Assembly: GCF_003171515.1 (NCBI RefSeq)
Contig: NC_089391.1
Span: forward strand, 682,001 to 746,000
Direction of reading: 5' to 3'
Source: Pyrenophora tritici-repentis
Lineage: Eukaryota > Ascomycota > Dothideomycetes > Pleosporales > Pleosporaceae
DNA: 64,000 nucleotides
This document shows, in pieces, positions 31,383-41,986 of the stretch. The notes beneath the pieces are model-generated. The model had not been told where the DNA came from. It saw only the letters and a program-made list of their open reading frames with translations, and did no database searches. The position numbers were made by a program, and so were the translations under genes. Position 1 is the first letter of the stretch; the number at the start of each line of letters is the position of its first letter.

Positions 31383-32751
31383 CCGAGGTAGACGGTGCAA
31401 CGATCGCGACGGCGCAACGATCGCTCCGAACACCAAAACAGCCCCACGACTTGACGCTGTAGAGGCTCAAACAATACCTATTATCGCGATATCTCTTAGT
31501 GGTAAGATCTAGGAGGCTTAACTAATGCAGAAACTTTACTAGGTCAAAAGTTTCGCGCGTCAACGAGCCGGCAGCAAGGCTGCTGCGACTGTCCCATTCC
31601 ACCAGTAAGGCTGACCGCGACATGACTCGAAAACGACAGTAAGCACTTTGAAGGATCCGTCGGCTCAGCGCAAGGCCGTCATGACAAGAACTGTGCCGCA
31701 GTGGCGCGACCGCTCATCAGTAAGCAGCTTACGCTTCCCAAGGCGGCACCTGCTTGACGTCTGAGTTGCGCACGGTTGAGAAATACATCAGCAGCCAGCC
31801 CACCATAGGGCCACGACTGGTGCATAAGCAAATTTACGACTTAGCTTAGCGGTGCTCTCGGGTATTTCTTATGCAATTAATCAAAGGCCCAGATCAAGAT
31901 ACAGTATCTTCCTTTGGTGAATTTCTTGGTGGGGGCTGCATCTTGCTGTGCCTTTTAATTAGTCGTAGCGCGTTGCTAGCCCATCAGATTGGCGCACGGC
32001 TGATTGAGCCGCCGTATCTTTGTCGTGCTGCCGCTTAACCTCCATGCCCTGTCGCCCCTTCTGGTTGTCTGCCCCCGTGTCTCTGTGTGCCGAAAATAGC
32101 CAGTAAGATGCTATCCTTGCCCTCTTATTGGTTGTTTCCGGTACACGGGTCTTTTCGTCACACAGGTAGGGACTTTACGTGTGTCCCCACGACCCTTCAA
32201 ACGCCACGAGCGCGTCTTTTAGGCTCTCGCATAAGGCAGTTAAGCAGCGACGCAGCTGTATGTGATGGCGTTTCAGACAATCAAGGGTTTAACTTCCCTC
32301 CCTAAGTTACGCGGCCCACCGCCCACCGGGTGGTTCGCCGCTAACGCCTGCATCTACACACGCTGCTTCAGCACTGCCTAGCAACCTCCATGGCAGTTCT
32401 CTAAAACAGGGCTTGAAAGAGCGTGCGCACTCACAACTTGAAAATACTTTCCCTCTCGTAACGGCGATCTTCAATCGGCTCGCCAGACTGATTCACGCAT
32501 GGCTCCAGGAGAACAGAATACCCTTCGTAATCCGGTTAGTGAAGCTAATTTAGCACATTGAAGACTGTCAGTGGTGAGGTGAACGTCCACCCACGTGATT
32601 ACCTGGTCCCTGCGGCTAGCGCCTTGGCCTACGTATATAGTCTCTCACTCCCATAGTCTCAATACTACGAGTTTCTCCTCCATTGACAGAGACCTCCCTT
32701 TAGGTCCTATTGGCCTAGATACATGCTGATATTGCCCAACAACAGAACACT
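31383..32751. other. Intergenic, no supported gene
   Basis: No open frame with a recognisable motif. The only structured piece is the small MITE at 32076-32150. A promoter-like pyrimidine-rich stretch with TATATAG lies near 32635, upstream of the remnant at 32752. Confidence 0.4.
32076..32150. mobile_element. Short MITE related to 6499-6612 and 26813-26955
   Basis: CCCGTGTCTCTGTGTGCCGA ... TTTCCGGTACACGGG with inner TAGCCAGTAAG / CTTATTGGTTG forms imperfect inverted repeats. Confidence 0.5.
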
Positions 32752-33171
32752 ATGTCGCCTATATCGCCCCAACCAACACTACACACGACTCAAGCTCCAA
32801 GTCCCGTACAGAGCATACCTCATAGTCTCACGAAGGAACAAGCCAACCGTGTTTTTCTAAGTTGAACCATCAACGATTCAGCAATGGATTACAATTTTGT
32901 CCATACACTGGGCGAATGTGAGACATTTATGAGCTTGCTTGAGCTCTTGAAAGAAGATACGAAAGCCATCCCAACTATCACTGATGTTCTGGCGAGGACG
33001 AAGATATGGCAAATGACTTTTCTTCGCAGGAATGGCACAAAAAAAGCCATTGTCGCTCGTAAACACCAAGAAGCTGCCTTCAACCGACTGAAAATCATAC
33101 TTTCTCAGGCTCCTATTCGGAATGACAGACCCAACTCAAAAGTGGATGTTGAACTCAAGTCGCTTAGCTGA
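32752..33171 (+). pseudogene. Unidentified gene remnant with one TGA
   Basis: From ATG at 32752 (MSPISPQPTLHTTQ) the frame runs to 33171 with a single TGA near 32864. The second part (NFVHTLGECETFMSLLELLK, KIWQMTFLRRNGTKKAI, RKHQEAAFNRLKIILSQAP) has protein-like composition. No family recognised. Confidence 0.35.
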
Positions 33172-33474
33172 TCCGACCCGGCAAGTGCAGCATAAGATGA
33201 CACAACTTCAGGCTGCAATTACTTCCCCACCACATATACGATTGTTGAATTTCTGGCGTTGTTTGTCTAGGCCCTACCAAGCGGTGTATCTTAATGGCAT
33301 CATCGGACATTAAACCTTATATACCCTTTGTTTCATTAACTCTCTTAGTTTTATTTCATGGGTTCTATGCATTTATGGTGGGCACGCAACCGTAAGTTGT
33401 GAGCATTGCTCAAGGTCGATGTATGTATATTGAGGTCACCACATTAAAATTCTCTCTTGCACACTCAAGTACTG

Positions 33475-33690
33475 TAACGGTTTGGGCCCTGCCAAGACCT
33501 ATTCTGGTACAAGTTTGTCGGCCATAGGGCTTATCCCTTGGCTCCTCCTTAGGCAACCAGGCAGCCACCCATTTACCCGCTAGTACCTTTACGGCCTAGC
33601 TCCTTCACTCCCTCTTCCCACTGCGTATATAGACCTCTTTCCGAGACAGCTCTAATACGACATGATCCTCCCCAACCTTGACGCTTGACA
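33475..33690 (+). repeat. Mosaic of LTR-B start and LTR-E
   Basis: 33475-33517 equals the start of the inverted family-B LTR seen at 55141 (TGTAACGGTTTGGGCC). At 33518 a 173-bp family-E LTR begins (TGTCGGCCATAGGGCTTATC to CTTGACGCTTGACA). Flanking 5-mers AAGTT and ATCTC do not match. Confidence 0.7.
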
Positions 33691-33734
33691 ATCTCCGTCT
33701 ACCTGATCGTTGCTTTGTACAGCGATCAAACACC

Positions 33735-34525
33735 TACTTAAGCTAAGCTAGGCCTATGTCATCGTTTGACCAGCCTGTTGGAGATGATGAGACAAAGACC
33801 TTATGTTCTCCTGCCTTAGTATCGTCTACCCAACTTGATCGTATAGCTCCTTTTGCAGCTGCGTAGATAAGGCTTAAAGGCAGCGAGCTCCTATCGGTGC
33901 AGCAGCAGGCCAGGAGTATCAGAAACTCGCTTGATCTATCCTGGAGAGATGCTCAAACCTCTTTCTTATCCCATTGACGCCTGCTGAATATCCTCTTACT
34001 CTTGCCTATTATACTAATAAGGAAGCCCTTTTCATCCATATTGTATATATCTCGAGCCTCTAGGTAGTATTCAGTGATCTTCTGGTGCAGTAGCTCAAAG
34101 TAGAGTCTATACTTTGACTCAGAATCAGCCAGGTGGCGCGTACGATCCATGGCGGTGGTCCACTTTGAGATAAGATGGATCTCGTGTCGGCTGATGAAGC
34201 GAGTAACCTAGCCCTCACTGAGCTGCTGATGGGCTACTTCAGATGAGAAATTCTTAATCATCTCTCGCCTAGGAGGAAGGCCTCGCTTAGTAAGGCCTTT
34301 AATATATCGTACAAGCTCTAGCTCCTGTTGTGGGCTGAGTTTAAGCTAATGAGATGCCTAGGTCTCAGACGGGGCCTGAAGGCCTTGGTGTGTTCGACTG
34401 AGCGTTGATCGATCGATATTATATTTAGCTGCAAGTTTTATATATGAGAGTCGATTTTCTGGCTCGTGCGATTCTAACTCTTCAATCGCTGCTTGAATCG
34501 GGTCCACATTGATAAAGTTGTATAG
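33735..34525 (-). pseudogene. Fot1/pogo transposase remnant
   Basis: Minus frame from about 34520 reads a CENP-B-type HTH start (IQAAIEELESHEPENRLSYI, YNIDRSTLSRTHQG), RFISRHEIHLISKWT, then the DDE domain start YNMDEKGFLISIIGKSKRIF, RRQWDKKEV. Stops are mostly TAG in place of Gln/Trp codons (for example EG-stop-VTRF), again like RIP. The catalytic core beyond this is lost. Confidence 0.75.
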
Positions 34526-34561
34526 CGTTGAAGTTCAGTATCGATTGGACGTTTTGGTGTT

Positions 34562-34583
34562 GGGCGGGGCGGGGCGGGGCGCG
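34562..34583. repeat. GGGGC short tandem repeat
   Basis: GGGCGGGGCGGGGCGGGGCG, a G-rich strand able to form a quadruplex, 140 bp upstream of the PD-(D/E)XK-like gene. Confidence 0.5.
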
Positions 34584-34723
34584 CACGGGCACATTAGGTG
34601 CACGGACACGGTAGCTTGCCTCTAGTCAACTGGTTGTTTTGACTCTCGAATGTCAACATAACCATTTCCCAGCACTATAAGGTACCACGTTAAGCTCCTA
34701 AGGCGAGTGCAGCTCCTATTTTA

Positions 34724-36261
34724 ATGAAGCGACACGCCTCTGATAGCGAAGATACCCGGCAAGGCTCTTACCGCAACGCTTGTGAGGCAAAGCGCCAGAT
34801 GCGACGTGCCGGCGTTAGTGCACTAACATCCGATCCATCGTTGCAAACGCTTCCATTGACCAAAGAAGCCCTACACTCGGTGCAACAACGGAATCTCGAG
34901 CAATTCGAGTCTTCTACAGAATACTGGGTACAAAACTATACGGCCGTCTGCGATCTAGAGATGATGGCTACACCTCCGACACCTCGAAGCTCAGTCCCTG
35001 ATGGTCGTGGACGCCGCCTGAAACACTATGCGCGTTCACGTGGATCTCGAACTCCTAGTCCTACCAAAAAGCCATCACCGCAAACGTACCGTACACGGAA
35101 TATGCTCCATGCCAACGTCTTCGTCGACCACCTGGATAAGCTTCCGCCCCCGATCGATGAGCAGGTGCGAGGAATACTAGGCATCGAATCGTGGGAGAAT
35201 CGAGTGGTAGCCTCGGATGAGGTCCAAACAAAAATAGATGTCGATGGCTTAGCAGTAAGACTCCGGACGGAGTCACTAAGGAATGCGCGCGAGTGTTCGC
35301 TCGAGGGCGATTGGAAGGCCAGTCTGAACAGTCTAGTAAGGAATCTAGCAGACCTTTGGAAGGAAACGCTGAAAACACACATGTCTGAGAAAGGTAAGCT
35401 TGCTGTGTCTGCTCAAGAACTTTGCGCGTAAGATGCTTACCGTATATTCTAGTCTGGAATGCATCTCTCAAACCGACTGGCGCATTGCATGATGAGTTTC
35501 CGGATGAAGACTATAGCGGAACATGCACTCCTCGATCCGCATCAGCGCTAGGCTCTCTTCCCGATTTCAACCTGGGTGCCACTGGAACTGCTGCCACCAC
35601 CTTTCCCGGGTCCATACCATCCCTACCACCATATACCCAATCGGTAGCGTCAACCACCAGCACTGATGCTGGAGATCCATATTACATATCAACACCGAAA
35701 CCAGACATAGTAATAGGAATCGCCCATACTGCATTTACACTACAACACCGGAGGCGGCTGGTCGATCATCAGGCGTCTGGGTCAATACTGAGCGATCCTC
35801 ATGCGGCTGACATGGCAATACGGTTTCCATTCTTGATTGTAGAAGCAAAGGGTTTGAGTGTGAATGGGACCCTTATTAGCGCGCAGAATCAAGCCGCTAT
35901 TAGTGGTGCTTCCATGCTCAGGATCCTGAATGATCTCAGCAATCAAGCCGCATGCAGCTCAAGCACGGATCCTGGCTCGGAGTTCATATCGCTATCGACT
36001 ACGCCGTTGGGGCTACACCCAGACCTAGCACTCTGTTTCTCTCTTGTGACTGAAGGCCCAACACACGAGCTGTGGGTGCATTTCATGCATGAAGGTGCAT
36101 TTCACATGGTGTTTCTCCGGTCGTGGCGTACTACGCAGGAACATGATGCGCAAGAAATTGTGTATTACCTAGCTCGTATAATGGAGTGGGGCAACGGAAA
36201 ATTCAAAGACTGCATCGTCGAGAAACTGAAAAAAGTGCCAGGGCATGGAGTGCTTGGGTAG
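34724..36261 (+). CDS. PD-(D/E)XK nuclease-like protein (two exons)
   Basis: Exons 34724-35393 and 35453-36261 join in frame to 492 aa; intron 35394-35452 has GTAAGC, a CTTAC branch-like site and CTAG. The N-terminal half is basic and Pro/Ser-rich (SRGSRTPSPTKKPSPQT) with a helical part. The C-terminal half holds a restriction-endonuclease-like core: PKPDIVIGIAH, SILSDPHAADMAIRFPF and LIVEAKGLSVNG, supplying D ... ExK residues, then ISAQNQAAISGASML. This resembles the PD-(D/E)XK domain common in Pleosporales proteins of unknown role. Substrate is unknown. No stop or frameshift; it appears intact among repeats. Confidence 0.72.
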
Positions 36262-36738
36262 CTGCAAATAGATGTCGGAACACTATCAGGCAAAGTATTC
36301 CATATATCGCTATGCCGCTCCTGTTTCCTATAACCTAGCCTCTATTGCTTGCGGTACTCAGACCTATTTGTTTTCTATCGAAGCTGTATATGTTAGCAAG
36401 AGAACTTCTGAAGTTGAAATGTCAGTGATTGTAGACCGCGCGGGACCTGTTTTGGCTTAATGATAGGATATCCACATTGACTCTTGGGCACAGCCTCAGG
36501 AGCGAGCGATTTAAGCCAAGCCCAATGTGAATGTAAGGTCCATCTACTTATGGCTAATTTGGCTAAACAGCGCCGAACCCCGCCAATCTAATCTGAACTA
36601 TTGTAAGATCTCCTTGAAGAGTCACGACACAAGCCTTGAGAGTGTGGTCTCCGAATGATATGATTGCTTGGGTGGGTAAGGGAGAAAATCTGTGTCGTGG
36701 TTCTTAAAGGCATGAAACCTCAGTGATATTGCTATGGT

Positions 36739-36933
36739 TGTCGGATCATGAGTATCGGTAGGGACGTCGGCTGCTCAACACTTCGGCCCGACTTCGGCCT
36801 AACTTGCGATAAGCTTAGGTATATCTTCGTAGCACCTATGTTCGTAGAGAAAGAATAACGAATACCAATACCAGTCACCAGAAGAACCTCGTTGTTGTTA
36901 TTCACCCGTACGATCGTACAAGGCCTACCAACA
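36739..36933 (-). repeat. Solo LTR, Copia-A family
   Basis: TGTCGGATCATGAGTATCGG to CGTACAAGGCCTACCAACA, 195 bp, target duplication ATGGT (36734-36738, 36934-36938). Confidence 0.92.
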
Positions 36934-36938
36934 ATGGT

Positions 36939-37562
36939 ATATAAAAAATTAAAAGTTTGTGTCTGTGCCTTTACCATAGGTGAGTTGCGGCTGCAGAAGC
37001 AGAGCAGGAGAGACTCTAAACTGTGACACTTCCACCATACGGAGAGTAATATGTTCTTTGTCTTGAAGTCCCTGACTTCAAAACCAGCAACACGTCTTCT
37101 ACAGTTTTGGAGGAGCGCCTGTAGTCGGAGTTGATGTCCTGAGCCCGAAGAAACACTCCTATTCTGCTTGCCAAAAACGTGTTGCTACTGGATATTGTAG
37201 CGACAGATCTGATCAGAATGCGCAGTGCGTCTTAGTGGGTGGAAATCGCAGCGGCAGAAGCAACGTTTGTATTACTGCTACCTCGTTAGAGGTAAACAAC
37301 GCACTACTGAGCCGTATCAGATGCGCTATAGACATATTAAACCACCTCTCTAAGTGTAAAGCCTCATTTCATCAGGAGAAGAAGCATCCTGCCTGTTGAG
37401 GGTTCTGGTAAAGTAAGCAAGACTGAGATTATCGCTGCCCCTACTTAGTTTCACTATTACATCTAGTTAAGCCTATTATAAGACAGACAAGCCTAATAAG
37501 ATTTGCGGCCTCTGGATCTACACGACACTATAATATGTCAGCTAGAAGATCTACGACGGTTC
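36939..37562. other. No supported gene
   Basis: Mixed AT-rich sequence with scattered stops on all frames; probably decayed repeat. Confidence 0.35.
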
Positions 37563-37665
37563 CATGAGAAATCTCGAGGCAAAAAGGAAGAAGGGTGTCA
37601 CTGTTCTCCCTCCTATCGTCATCCGCCACTATATGGATGCAATCGAGAAGTTTGTATATTGGAGG
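37563..37665 (+). pseudogene. 5' part of an unidentified gene cut by a MITE/inversion
   Basis: Frame from ATG near 37564 reads RKKGVTVLPPIVIRHYMDAI and EKFVYWR up to the MITE. When the inverted segment is restored the frame continues with DVQTKHDQVLEELEPP and a stop. Family not recognised. Confidence 0.4.
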
Positions 37666-37783
37666 CAGACTTGTCAACAAGCAAACTGATCTACAGTTCG
37701 AATACTTAGACAGGAAATCCCGGACGGGAACTAGCTTGTTTAGGTATTCAAACTGTAGATCAGTTTGTTTGTTGACAAGTCTG
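37666..37783. mobile_element. hAT-type MITE (118 bp), left member of an inverted pair
   Basis: Ends CAGACTTGTCAACAAGCAAA and inverted CAAACAAACTGATC-type right end TTGTTGACAAGTCTG. Left flank ATTGGAGG (37658-37665), right flank GGTACGTA (37784-37791): they do not match each other but match the flanks of the partner at 38280. Confidence 0.9.
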
Positions 37784-38279
37784 GGTACGTATATATCGCC
37801 TGCGGATACTTACGCGGCCGAAGATGGGATTACCAAGGGTACTGATTCTGGAAGTCTTACTCGCCTCATCGTAGAAGACAGCGAATAGATCCTCGAGCTT
37901 GTAAGTGCAGACCTACGAGATAGTAAATTCTTGGATAATCTTGCTTGCAACAATAGTGTCTATTTTACTACGGAAGTTTGCATAATTTTTGCCATTTGTA
38001 ATGGCATAAGACTCAGTTTCACCACCACTTATAACTCTTGCGAGGCGTAGGACTCATAGGTTTCGTAGAAGATTCTAGACATGGGGGCGCTTGTCGAGGC
38101 GGGAAGGCTCGCGCAGCCTCACAATCTGTCACCAGCGAGTGGGTAGGTGCTTCCGCTTGTGCCTCTCCGTCATGGTCATGGTCATCGAATATGATAAGGT
38201 CTTAGTCGCCACCCATAGAATCATGGAGGCTCTAGTTCCTCGAGTACTTGGTCGTGCTTGGTTTGAACATCCCTCCAGT
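37784..38279. other. Segment inferred to be inverted between two MITEs
   Basis: The 8-mers at its edges (GGTACGTA and CCTCCAGT) are reverse complements of the outer flanks of the opposite MITE (TACGTACC right, ATTGGAGG left, one change). This is what homologous recombination between inverted MITEs produces. Confidence 0.75.
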
Positions 38280-38397
38280 CAGACTTGTCAACAAACAAAC
38301 TGATCTACAGTTTGAATACCTAAACAAGCTAGTTCCCGTCCGGGATTTCCTGTCTAAGTATTCGAACTGTAGATCAGTTTGCTTGTTGACAAGTCTG
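38280..38397. mobile_element. hAT-type MITE (118 bp), right member of the inverted pair
   Basis: Reverse complement of 37666-37783 at all 118 positions by eye. Left flank CCTCCAGT (38272-38279), right flank TACGTACC (38398-38405). Confidence 0.9.
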
Positions 38398-38789
38398 TAC
38401 GTACCAGAACTCGTTCACTGCCACGACGCGCAGGTACATCCTTTCAAACAGCAACCCAGCGTATCCATCTTCTAGCGCAAGGTACTCGACGGCCTCGACA
38501 CGGTCTAGCTGTAGGTCCAGCACCGATCCAGCACCAATAACATTGATATCGGCAACTACATCCTTCCCCTCTTTACCGGATGCAGGTCGCAGATGGTGTA
38601 GAAGATCGACCACAGTCTGCAACTGCAACTGCCTGCGCGTGGTATATATTCAGCTTTGGGGAGCATGTCATTCATATGAACATTTGGGGTTATAATGAGA
38701 TTATGGCTGCCTTTGAATCTCACGACCTGGGCTGCCTGTAGGGTGGTCAATAACGGCTTCTTCAGTTCGCAAGATGCCATTATACCCAC
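38398..38789 (-). pseudogene. Unidentified gene, 3' part displaced by the inversion
   Basis: Starts MASCELKKPLLTTLQAAQVV at about 38780, continues FKGSHNLIITPNVHMNDML; a one-base shift or small intron near 38640 leads into QTVVDLLHHLRPASGKEGKD and LFERMYLRVVAVNEFWYV at the MITE border. No family recognised. It is broken by the MITE and inversion. Confidence 0.45.
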
Positions 38790-39304
38790 CTACACCAAGC
38801 AAAATCCGACCTATTGTCACGTCACAGGCAGGTAGAGTGATGATTGCATCAACTTTACAGCAGTAGCGACTACCAGCTCTGCGTAGCGCTGCGGGATCTT
38901 GAGGTGTTTTCCATCGATAAGATGCAGGATGCTCTAAAAGAGGCCATTATTCACTACACCGTTACCTTGAACAAATTAGGTCTCATAATCGATACCACTC
39001 GCCAGTTTCTTATGAACGGCCGCGTGCATTCTCTTTCCTATCCTCGTTAGATAAATCTCTGGTCACTTCGTGCAAGTCACATAGCAGCCGTTCAATTAGA
39101 ACAGCCACACAAGTGTCTGTTTTGACCCTTATTGGCTCACATCAGCCCACATGAAAGCGACAGGCATGCGGGAAAAAGAATTCTTGGTGGGATATGGCCG
39201 TGTAGGTGTGGATGTGTCGGCAGTAAAGACACTCTGGACCTGCTTTGGAAGCGAACCAATTGTTGTGACGATAAGCAAAAAAAGGGCAAACCTACCAGGT
39301 TGTT
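38790..39304. other. No supported gene
   Basis: Short frames only; no motif, LTR border or MITE end seen. Confidence 0.35.
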
Positions 39305-39541
39305 TGTTGCGGTTTGTGAGGCAAGGGTATTGCGCATGTCACGTGCGTTGTCCTGGCGCTCCTCCCTCCCCTCCATGAGCACCTTCTCCCCTCACCAGCA
39401 TCAGAGATACGTCATGTAAATAGACCCTGATTATGACTACATATAAGGTGGCCATGACAGAACAACACACGGACAGACAGCGAATACAATGATGACTGCC
39501 TCGCGCGGACACACTTTGATTGACTGCATTATACTGCAATA
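39305..39541 (+). repeat. LTR, family G, without target duplication
   Basis: TGTTGCGGTTTGTGAGGCAA to ACTGCAATA is nearly the same as solo LTR 59784-60022, including GGCGCTCCTCCCTCCCCTCC and TATAAGGTGGCCATGACAG. No matching flanks. Confidence 0.75.
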
Positions 39542-40087
39542 GATCCACTAGGTGTCCCGAGCCGATACTGTAGTAGATTCTTTTTAACAAACTAGGTTGT
39601 TTAAGTTAATGTTTTATTACACTCACATGCACTTGCTGTTTCCGCATTTTACAAACCGCTCACTCCTGTCTCGCTTAGGTAGGCATCCGAAATTGCGAAG
39701 GAGGCGCGCAAGAAACAGCGCATTACCACCTGCAGCGCCCACAACACGACACCGCTTTGTAGATTCTGAAGTTGCAGACTGTGAGGCTGTTCACTTGCCT
39801 TTGTTTGCCTGTTACACTGATTTTTTCGTGGTTGCAGCCTCTTTTCCCCGTTGTTTTTGCGCCCGCGCGGCGGCGAGTTCCTTAGCCTTCGCCTCGCAGC
39901 TGCATCTCCGCCGCCGCAGCCTCCACCCAGAACAACCACCCTGTAACAATTCAAAAGGTAGACTCAAAGTGGAGAATGCGCATCCTGGAAGTTTCCCCAG
40001 TAGCCTCCGTAAATCGGTTAGCGTCCTCTCCTGCGTTCAGGCCCTAGACTTTGAGTAATCAACTAGAAGTAGGTTAACACTATACGA
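39542..40087. other. No supported gene
   Basis: A plus frame 39597-40058 is Arg/Ala/Cys-rich and has no motif; judged chance. This is downstream of the JmjC gene. Confidence 0.4.
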
Positions 40088-41449
40088 TTAAAAAGGTTGC
40101 TGAGCGCTACTAACCTTCGCTAGATTGTGAAACTTCACAAGGTCTTCCTGTTTACCCCAGTCGTACGGTCGTAACTTGAGTTTTGATGCGCGAACAAGGT
40201 GCTTCAGCTTACCCCCTAGCTCTGGTTGCACTTCTTCGTTTGTAATGTTGGGGTGCTTTAGATCCAGCAGGGCGCAACGTGCAGTTGTGTTCATCGTCCG
40301 TGAACACCAGAAAAAGTATCCAGTCATAATCACGTTTGTGACTGATGCTGGAGTATGTACAGTACCCGGCGGCTGTATGAGTAGATCGCCACTTCTCAGC
40401 AAGATGGGGAAGCCTGACGGCTTGGGGCCGTACGTTTCATCGCGGGCTACCGCCCATTCCTTTAACCCGTTATCGTCCAGTGACCAGCTGAACCACAACT
40501 TTTCTCCTTGTTCACACAGTACCGCAGTGTACAAACCGTGCTTGTCGACATGGGGAAATGACCAAGTCCCCTGCTTTCCCCACAACGCAAAACTATCTGG
40601 AAAGTTGAGACCTTGCTGGTTGTCATTGGCAACTCCGGCGCAGTCGCTTGCCTCCTGCAAGACTCGATAGTCGGCCAATCCCTGGAGTTCCCACGGAACC
40701 ACATTCTCTCGTAGCGTACGAATGTTGAGGAAGTTGATAGGGCCGAGTTCCGGATTATCCATGTGCTGCAGAGCGCCATCTAGTTCCCGTTTCTGAGTGA
40801 TCTCCTCATTCGAGAAGTCCTGTACGTCTATCCATGCTTTGCCCCTAATTGGCTTGCGAAACTGGAGCTGTTGGCGGAACTGATCGATAGTAAGTAGCGT
40901 TCGAGGCTGTAGCGCATTGTTGAATTGCTGGGGCACTATCAACGGGACGGATAGCGTGCAGGTCTCCAGTAGTTGACGCGCTTGCTTTGAGGTACATATT
41001 ATAATCGTGCCCTCTCTAAATTTTGAGTCACCATTACAGTAGTCTGACGCGCTGATAGGGTGGACATCCTGACGATTTTCTAGGATGCGCTTGTATTCCT
41101 TAGCCCGGAGGCTAAAAATCCGGTCGCTTTTCGTCTCGTTAAAGCTTTTGGACAGGACATTTTCTAGATAATTCAGGGTACCGTTGAGCGCTTTCTGCGC
41201 CTGCGTGGGAAAGTCGCCGATGTATTGTGCTACGGCAGCTAGTACATTGGTATCGTTCACGGCCCGGTCTAACTGTGGCGTTTCCAAGAGCCTGGCCCTC
41301 TTGTCTGTGTGCACCTCACTCTCCTCACTCTTATTCCCATCTTGGTCTCCTTCATCTAATGTTTTTCTTTTCTTGTGTAATCCTTCGGTCGCATTATGGC
41401 CTCCAATTTGGTTGGGTTTGTACCCCGGAGGATTTTGATGCTGTCGCAT
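40088..41449 (-). CDS. JmjC-domain protein (453 aa)
   Basis: Single intact exon. N-terminal 60 residues are charged and carry a likely nuclear localisation signal (HKKRKTLDEGDQDG). The C-terminal half has a JmjC (cupin) fold: FALWGKQGTWSFPHVDKHGL gives HxD (about H300, D302), then CEQGEKLWFSW, SGDLLIQPPGTVHTPASV with the second iron His (about H365) and a FFWCSR strand. These are Fe(II)/2-oxoglutarate ligands, so it may be a histone or protein hydroxylase/demethylase; no PHD or JmjN domain is present. Divergent from the HMG-box gene 537 bp away, suggesting a shared promoter. GC content and lack of stops contrast with nearby repeats. Confidence 0.8.
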   Translation of the reverse strand: MRQHQNPPGYKPNQIGGHNATEGLHKKRKTLDEGDQDGNKSEESEVHTDKRARLLETPQLDRAVNDTNVLAAVAQYIGDFPTQAQKALNGTLNYLENVLSKSFNETKSDRIFSLRAKEYKRILENRQDVHPISASDYCNGDSKFREGTIIICTSKQARQLLETCTLSVPLIVPQQFNNALQPRTLLTIDQFRQQLQFRKPIRGKAWIDVQDFSNEEITQKRELDGALQHMDNPELGPINFLNIRTLRENVVPWELQGLADYRVLQEASDCAGVANDNQQGLNFPDSFALWGKQGTWSFPHVDKHGLYTAVLCEQGEKLWFSWSLDDNGLKEWAVARDETYGPKPSGFPILLRSGDLLIQPPGTVHTPASVTNVIMTGYFFWCSRTMNTTARCALLDLKHPNITNEEVQPELGGKLKHLVRASKLKLRPYDWGKQEDLVKFHNLAKVSSAQQPF

Positions 41450-41986
41450 TCTGTAGAGGTAGCAAATCTTAAGGATTGTCTTGTTGCATAGACTGCAGGT
41501 TCACTGCTTGCGTGTTATAAGGAGCCCCTGTTTTGCCGATGGAATCGAGCCAGCCCCATGATGCATACCATCGAGCCTAATCTACAGAGGGGGCATTAGC
41601 TTACCACAGTGCAGAGGCGTGGATGAGCGACATCACGCACTCGGGTGAAGACATTTTGTTTGTTAGCGCTAGTCATTCCGTCAACTCTATGGTAATCGAA
41701 CGAAGTCGTCATTGTACTTCGCTGCCGGTAGCGAAGCCGCTTACAGTTATAACGCTTACAGTGATAATGCTCACAGTGATAACGCTTACAACGAAGATGC
41801 TTACAGTATCCTTGCCACTCTTCGTGTGTAGAGCCCATAAGACCTCACGTCTTAGAACAATTATACTGGCAAAGTGCCGACTAGATCATAGTAGATCGTT
41901 GTCTCCGACTACGAAAACCCAGCCGCGCCCTATAGACGCCAGCAGTAGCAAACGACCAATAGTATAGTACAAATAACGGAAGAGAC
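41450..41986. promoter_or_regulatory. Shared upstream region of JmjC and HMG-box genes, with 15-bp repeats
   Basis: Contains four imperfect 15-bp units (ACGCTTACAGTGATA type) at about 41752-41815, preceded by CTTACAGTTATA. The position between two divergent genes suggests a regulatory role; no factor is assigned. Confidence 0.45.

Noticed and set aside
36939..37562. Possible gene upstream of the left MITE
   Set aside because: Stops in all frames and no splice-consistent extension of the VTVLPPIVIRHYMDAI frame found.
39597..40058. 153-codon plus-strand frame
   Set aside because: Arg/Ala/Cys-rich low-quality composition and a competing minus frame; no family.
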